A program made the translations under genes and the position numbers. This document shows positions 6,562 through 9,205 of a stretch of 9,205 bases of DNA, piece by piece. Origin of the DNA: an uncultured Oscillospiraceae bacterium (GTDB lineage: Bacteria; Bacillota; Clostridia; Oscillospirales; Oscillospiraceae). The stretch lies in assembly GCA_934569215.1 (NCBI GenBank), contig CAKTKF010000027.1:1-9205 (forward strand), read 5' to 3'. Every line of letters begins with the position of its first letter. The first letter of the stretch is position 1. The notes beneath the pieces were generated by a model. It had not been told where the DNA came from. It did no database searches and saw only the letters and a program-made list of their open reading frames with translations.

Positions 6562-7088
6562 GACCGCTATCTTCCTTTGTTGGTCAGCCTATCCGCAGCT
6601 TACAGACCATGCTCCGGGTCATTGCCGAGGATGACCCCACCCATCTGCGCATTGTTCCCGACGGCATTTACGGCCCGGAGACCACCGCCGCCGTCTCCAC
6701 CTTCCAGCGAAAACACGGTCTTCCGGTGACAGGTGTCACCGATCAGGCGACCTGGGAGGCCGTCGTCGGGGTCTATACCCCCGCCCTTGTGCGCATCGAC
6801 GCCGCCCAGCCGGTGGATATCATTATGAATCCCGGCCAGGTCATTCGCCGGGGAGAAAGCAGCCCCCATCTGTATCTGGCGCAGGCCATGCTGACGGTAC
6901 TTGCCGACATCTATAAAAGCGTCGCCGAACCGACCCATTCCGGCATTCTGGACGAACCGACGGTGGACTCTCTGTCGTCCTTCCAAATTTTATGCGGCCT
7001 TCCGATGACCGGGACGCTGGATAAGCATACCTGGAAGCATCTCGCCCTGCATTACCCGTTGGCGGCGAACCTGAACAATCTTCCCTGA
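6558..7088 (+). CDS. Peptidoglycan-binding protein with two PG_binding_1 modules
   Basis: A 176-residue protein made of two peptidoglycan-binding modules and nothing else. The first covers about residues 9-73, with IVPDGIYGPETTAAVSTFQ, then GLPVTGVTDQATW. The second covers about 91-166, with RRGESSPHLYLAQAML, GILDEPTVDSLSSFQ and GLPMTGTLDKHTW. Both keep the usual DG.yG..T..a...FQ core; in the second it has drifted to SGILDEPT. There is no signal peptide, transmembrane segment or catalytic domain. The protein should bind cell wall or spore cortex glycan and probably acts as an accessory to the enzyme encoded just upstream. The ATG overlaps the upstream TGA (ATGA) and has AGGAGG 7 bases before it, so translation is coupled. 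No good terminator follows: a 6-base-pair hairpin across the stop codon lacks a T-run. Some read-through toward the phosphatidyltransferase gene is therefore possible. Confidence 0.88.
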   Translation: MRPLSSFVGQPIRSLQTMLRVIAEDDPTHLRIVPDGIYGPETTAAVSTFQRKHGLPVTGVTDQATWEAVVGVYTPALVRIDAAQPVDIIMNPGQVIRRGESSPHLYLAQAMLTVLADIYKSVAEPTHSGILDEPTVDSLSSFQILCGLPMTGTLDKHTWKHLALHYPLAANLNNLP

Positions 7089-7139
7089 CGGAAGAATATG
7101 GATAATTTATAAAAATTTTCCTGGAAGAGCTGCGAACCC

Positions 7140-7168
7140 TTGATAAACAGAGATTTTTTGACTATAAT
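7140..7168 (+). promoter_or_regulatory. Sigma-A promoter of the phosphatidyltransferase gene
   Basis: TTGATA (7140-7145) and a perfect TATAAT (7163-7168) are separated by 17 bases. Transcription should begin near 7175, leaving about 24 bases of leader that carries the GGAGG ribosome site at 7186-7190. The upstream 7100-7120 stretch is AT-rich, which may help the polymerase. This is one of the strongest promoters in the window. Confidence 0.9.
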
Positions 7169-7198
7169 AAAGAACAAACCGTCTCGGAGGAATGATCC

Positions 7199-7780
7199 AT
7201 GCACATCAAGGACTGGAAAAAGGAAGTTTTCACCATTCCGAATCTGTTGAGCCTGTTCCGGCTGGCGCTGATTCCCGTGTATATTTACATCTATCTGGGC
7301 GCCACCGAGACCTATCAGTATATCACCGCCGGGACGATCATGGCGGTTTCCTGCCTGACGGATCTGATCGACGGAAAGGTCGCCCGGCGCTTCAATATGG
7401 TCTCCACCCTGGGAAAAATTCTCGACCCGCTGGCGGATAAGATCACCCAGTTCACCCTGACGGTGTGCCTTTCCCTGAAGCATCCCCAGCTGTTCCCGGT
7501 GCTGGCGCTGTTCGTCGTCAAGGAGCTGTTTCAGCTCATCGCGGGGGCGGTGCATCTGAAAAAAGGAAAGATGCTTCCCGGTGCGCTGATGGCCGGAAAG
7601 GTCTGCACCACCGTCCTGTTCGTCAGCCTGATCGCACTGGTGCTGTTCCCCCTTGTGGATGAGGCGGTAGTAAATGTCATCGCGGTGGTAGACGCGGTTT
7701 TCCTGGGCATTTCCTTCGTCAGCTATATTTTGGCATATTTCGGGAAAAACGCAAAGGTTCAGGATTTGAAAAGCGAATAG
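7199..7780 (+). CDS. pgsA: CDP-alcohol phosphatidyltransferase, phosphatidylglycerophosphate synthase type
   Basis: An integral membrane enzyme that moves a phosphatidyl group from CDP-diacylglycerol to an alcohol. For the PgsA type the acceptor is glycerol-3-phosphate, the first committed step to phosphatidylglycerol and cardiolipin. The 193-residue length fits. The family signature D..DG..AR........G...D...D is complete, from Asp55 to Asp80 (DLIDGKVARR, then GKILDPLADK), and supplies the metal and substrate ligands. The N-terminus has the usual IPNLLSLFRL. About five or six hydrophobic segments follow, the last at roughly 146-180. Start ATG 7199 has GGAGG 8 bases upstream and a near-perfect sigma-A promoter. 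A strong terminator begins 6 bases after the stop, so this is a single-gene unit. Related members of the superfamily use other acceptors such as inositol phosphate or another phosphatidylglycerol, and sequence alone does not fully exclude them. Confidence 0.88.
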   Translation: MHIKDWKKEVFTIPNLLSLFRLALIPVYIYIYLGATETYQYITAGTIMAVSCLTDLIDGKVARRFNMVSTLGKILDPLADKITQFTLTVCLSLKHPQLFPVLALFVVKELFQLIAGAVHLKKGKMLPGALMAGKVCTTVLFVSLIALVLFPLVDEAVVNVIAVVDAVFLGISFVSYILAYFGKNAKVQDLKSE

Positions 7781-7785
7781 ACGAA

Positions 7786-7820
7786 AAGTCCGTCGGGTGT
7801 TCCCGGCGGACTTCTTTCTT
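7786..7820 (+). terminator. Rho-independent terminator after pgsA
   Basis: A 12-base-pair stem (7786-7797 with 7802-7813, one T-G pair) with a TGTT loop is followed by CTTTCTT. It starts 6 bases after the pgsA stop codon. Confidence 0.92.
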
Positions 7821-7823
7821 CGC

Positions 7824-7857
7824 AAAAACACGCGGCGGCTCAGTGCTGAGCCGCCGC
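7824..7857 (-). terminator. Minus-strand rho-independent terminator
   Basis: A perfect inverted repeat (7832-7842 with 7847-7857, 11 base pairs, loop GTGC) is read on the minus strand as a very GC-rich hairpin followed by GTGTTTTTG (T-run at 7828-7824). It faces the pgsA terminator. It would stop either transcripts of the membrane gene at 8044-8454, implying a 3' untranslated region of about 190 bases, or a separate short transcript from a promoter-like site near 7973. Confidence 0.72.
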
Positions 7858-8043
7858 ACAATGATAATTTTCTCTCTCCACGGGACACAGCGTGTCACGG
7901 GTACACCGTTGGCTTATCCGCAGATATTTCCACGGCATCGGCTTTCCCCACTGTCTCCGCCTCTGTACCTACAGTATACCATACTCCCGGCGGCGATTGG
8001 TGAAGAAACCTTGAACAGACGCAAAAGAATTTCTTAAGCGACT

Positions 8044-8454
8044 TTAGTTTGGGTATACATTGCTCACCAGCAGCAGCACCGGCAGCGCAAGGGTGAAAAT
8101 GCTGATCGCCCAGGGGTACATTGCCTTTCTGGAGCAGAACATCAGCAGCAGACATGCCGCCGTCAGCCCCAGCGGCCCCATCACCGCCAGCTGACGGCTC
8201 ACGGTCATGGCAAACTCACCGGTGGATTGCAGATCAAGCCCCACCTGCTCCGGCAGATGCTGACCGTTATAGGAAGCCAGCCGAATGGCGGCGTAAATCA
8301 CCGGGGCGGCCATAATGAACTTTCTCAGCCGGAAGAGCCAGACGCCGATGAGATTGATGACGGAATTGATTTTGGACATCACCGTCTTGAACTTCTCAAA
8401 GCCGGTGGACTGCACAGCAGTCTGCTTCTCCGCAAATTGACCGGTCTTTCCCAT
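8044..8454 (-). CDS. Small uncharacterised integral membrane protein
   Basis: A 136-residue membrane protein that I cannot assign to a named family. The first 30 residues are polar and probably cytoplasmic (MGKTGQFAEK...). Hydrophobic stretches lie at about 31-41 and 46-61, split by RLRK, which could be one long or two short helices. Further helices are at about 89-107 and 112-133. A Gly/Gln/Glu-containing loop (63-80) lies between. There is no catalytic motif. The ATG at 8454 is chosen over an upstream in-frame ATG at 8541 because GGAGG lies 6 bases before it, and because the promoter at 8482-8510 would leave the longer form's start outside the transcript. The gene is convergent with pgsA and divergent from the 56-residue protein at 8619. 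No hairpin directly follows the stop; the first terminator is at 7857-7824. Confidence 0.82.
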   Translation of the reverse strand: MGKTGQFAEKQTAVQSTGFEKFKTVMSKINSVINLIGVWLFRLRKFIMAAPVIYAAIRLASYNGQHLPEQVGLDLQSTGEFAMTVSRQLAVMGPLGLTAACLLLMFCSRKAMYPWAISIFTLALPVLLLVSNVYPN

Positions 8455-8481
8455 AAAATACCTCCGGGTAACTTTTTCTGT

Positions 8482-8510
8482 ATTATAACATATTTGCCGG
8501 TGGGTTGCAA
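8482..8510 (-). promoter_or_regulatory. Sigma-A promoter of the small membrane protein
   Basis: On the minus strand TTGCAA (8510-8505) and a perfect TATAAT (8487-8482) are 17 bases apart. Transcription would start near 8475, about 20 bases before the ATG at 8454, with the GGAGG site in between. This decides the start of the gene. Confidence 0.85.
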
Positions 8511-8618
8511 GACGCCCACATCCGGGATAAAAATTTTTCAAAAAAGCTTAATTAGTCCGGTTTATTGGACAGAACCTTTTGTATACTGTTTTCAACAAAA
8601 CAAAAGGAGGCATTCCCA

Positions 8619-8789
8619 ATGAAACAACACACTCTGCCCCGCACGGCTTTGCGCCGTTACCGCGCCCCTGCCTACCCCAATGCCGCCGACAGGCGCTACT
8701 TTGTGGAGAAGGCCGTGAACATCGTCACTGCGATCCTTTCCGGGATTGGCTTCGTCAGCGCCATGGTTTTCCTTGCCACGATGGGGTAA
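8619..8789 (+). CDS. 56-residue single-span membrane protein of unknown function
   Basis: The protein has a basic, Pro- and Tyr-containing N-terminal half (residues 1-28, with ALRRYRAPAYPNAADRRY) and one hydrophobic helix (about 32-54, KAVNIVTAILSGIGFVSAMVFL), and ends ATMG. The positive charges before the helix suggest an N-in orientation. The start at 8619 has a perfect AGGAGG (8605-8610) 8 bases upstream, much better than an in-frame TTG at 8565. A TATACT at 8582-8587 may be its -10 box, but no convincing -35 accompanies it. The TAA stop is immediately followed by the stop codon of the convergent minus-strand gene, leaving no room for a terminator between them. Small proteins of this layout occur in related Clostridia as hypothetical proteins, as far as I recall. 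No function is proposed. Confidence 0.78.
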   Translation: MKQHTLPRTALRRYRAPAYPNAADRRYFVEKAVNIVTAILSGIGFVSAMVFLATMG

Positions 8790-9205
8790 TTATAAATCCG
8801 ACTCCCTGAGAATCCGGCAGGAATCGATCTTCCGTTCCTCCACCTGGATAAGGCCGGCTGTTCCCCCGCCGTAGCCGCAGCTGCCAGGGTTCAGAATCCA
8901 AAGGCCATCCGGCTCCCGGCGGCAGTCGACCTGGTGGGTGTGTCCGTACAGCACCGCATCCACCCGGCTGGCGCGGGCGTCCTTCAGTAGCGCGCTCAGT
9001 CCCATTTTCACGTTGTGCCGGTGTCCGTGGGTCATGAAAAGATTCACGCCAAACACGGGCTGCACCAGCGTCTCCGGCTGCCAGGAGGGGCAGCGAAACC
9101 GGTCGCAGTTTCCCGGCACCTGGTAAAATGGAGTATCCGGGTTTTCCCCGCGGATGACTACGCCGTCGTCAAAAAAGTCCCCCAAATGGATGATCGCATC
9201 AGGCT
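8790..9205 (-). CDS. Metallophosphoesterase of the YfcE/MJ0936 type (N-terminus cut by the window edge)
   Basis: A cytoplasmic metal-dependent phosphodiesterase or phosphatase of the calcineurin-like superfamily. The visible 137 residues run to the window edge with no start: the frame stays open through PDAIIHLGDFFDD, so an apparent TTG start at 9185 is only an internal Leu codon. Metal-binding motifs in order are HLGD, PGNCDR, THGHRHNV and YGHTHQ, followed by LNPGSCG. This order and the short spacing match the YfcE/YsnB/MJ0936 group of about 155-185 residues. The first D.H motif must lie just outside the window. The natural substrate of this group is uncertain; members hydrolyse artificial phosphodiesters. 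The stop codon at 8790-8792 abuts the stop of the convergent 56-residue protein, with no intervening base. No terminator is visible beyond it, and its transcript probably extends into the opposite strand of that small gene. Confidence 0.92.
   Translation of the reverse strand, partial: PDAIIHLGDFFDDGVVIRGENPDTPFYQVPGNCDRFRCPSWQPETLVQPVFGVNLFMTHGHRHNVKMGLSALLKDARASRVDAVLYGHTHQVDCRREPDGLWILNPGSCGYGGGTAGLIQVEERKIDSCRILRESDL

Noticed and set aside
7079..7095. TCTTCC-CTGAC-GGAAGA hairpin as the terminator of the peptidoglycan cassette
   Set aside because: The stem is only six pairs, overlaps the stop codon, and is not followed by a T-run.
7052..7888. A 278-codon minus-strand open frame opposite pgsA
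   Set aside because: It has low-complexity Gln/Asp/Arg-rich composition, lies across a clear pgsA gene and two terminators, and lacks a ribosome site.
7895..8155. Minus-strand 86-codon frame ending near 7895
   Set aside because: It overlaps the C-terminal coding region of the membrane protein in another frame, and there is no ribosome site or domain.
8555..8570. GTCC / GGAC inverted repeat upstream of the 56-residue gene as an operator
   Set aside because: The arms are only four bases and do not extend inward or outward. This is expected by chance.
9127..9185. TTG at 9185 as the start of the phosphoesterase
   Set aside because: The frame is open upstream to the window edge and encodes the conserved PDAIIHLGD stretch, so the TTG is an internal Leu codon.

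Overview
The window looks like a chromosomal segment of an endospore-forming Clostridia-class Firmicute, most likely Oscillospiraceae or a relative. The basis is strong AGGAGG ribosome sites, sigma-A promoters close to consensus, TTG starts, an ECF sigma/anti-sigma pair of a Firmicute type, and a cassette resembling the clostridial spore cortex-lytic enzyme SleC. This assignment rests on gene content and my memory of the families; no database was searched. Most of the window is GC-rich, but the sigma/anti-sigma pair is clearly AT-richer. I see no tRNA, rRNA, CRISPR array, insertion sequence or phage gene.

Layout, left to right. Positions 1-427 (minus) hold the N-terminal third of pyruvate kinase, with its own promoter at 501-529. 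Positions 550-2367 (minus) hold a complete glutamine-dependent asparagine synthetase. Divergent from it, 2462-2890 (plus) encodes a small helical protein of unknown function, closed by a strong terminator. Positions 3008-4887 (plus) are a self-contained unit: a candidate ECF-type promoter, the ECF sigma factor, its translationally coupled membrane anti-sigma factor, and a terminator.

Positions 4944-7088 (plus) are a tight three-gene operon: a transthyretin-like small protein, a SpoIID-like domain fused to two peptidoglycan-binding modules, and a protein made of two more such modules. Together the first two read as a SleC-like enzyme whose N-terminal pro-region sits on a separate gene. None of the three has a visible signal peptide. 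Positions 7140-7820 (plus) hold a CDP-alcohol phosphatidyltransferase of the PgsA type with a near-perfect sigma-A promoter and a strong terminator.

Positions 7821-8043 contain no convincing gene. They hold a strong minus-strand terminator hairpin and a possible small-RNA promoter. Positions 8044-8510 (minus) hold a small membrane protein with a good promoter. Positions 8619-8789 (plus) encode a 56-residue single-span membrane protein. It ends back-to-back with a minus-strand metallophosphoesterase of the YfcE/MJ0936 type that runs off the right edge.

The most interesting part is the 4944-7088 cassette, read as a split SleC-like system. Second is the AT-rich sigma/anti-sigma module beside it.
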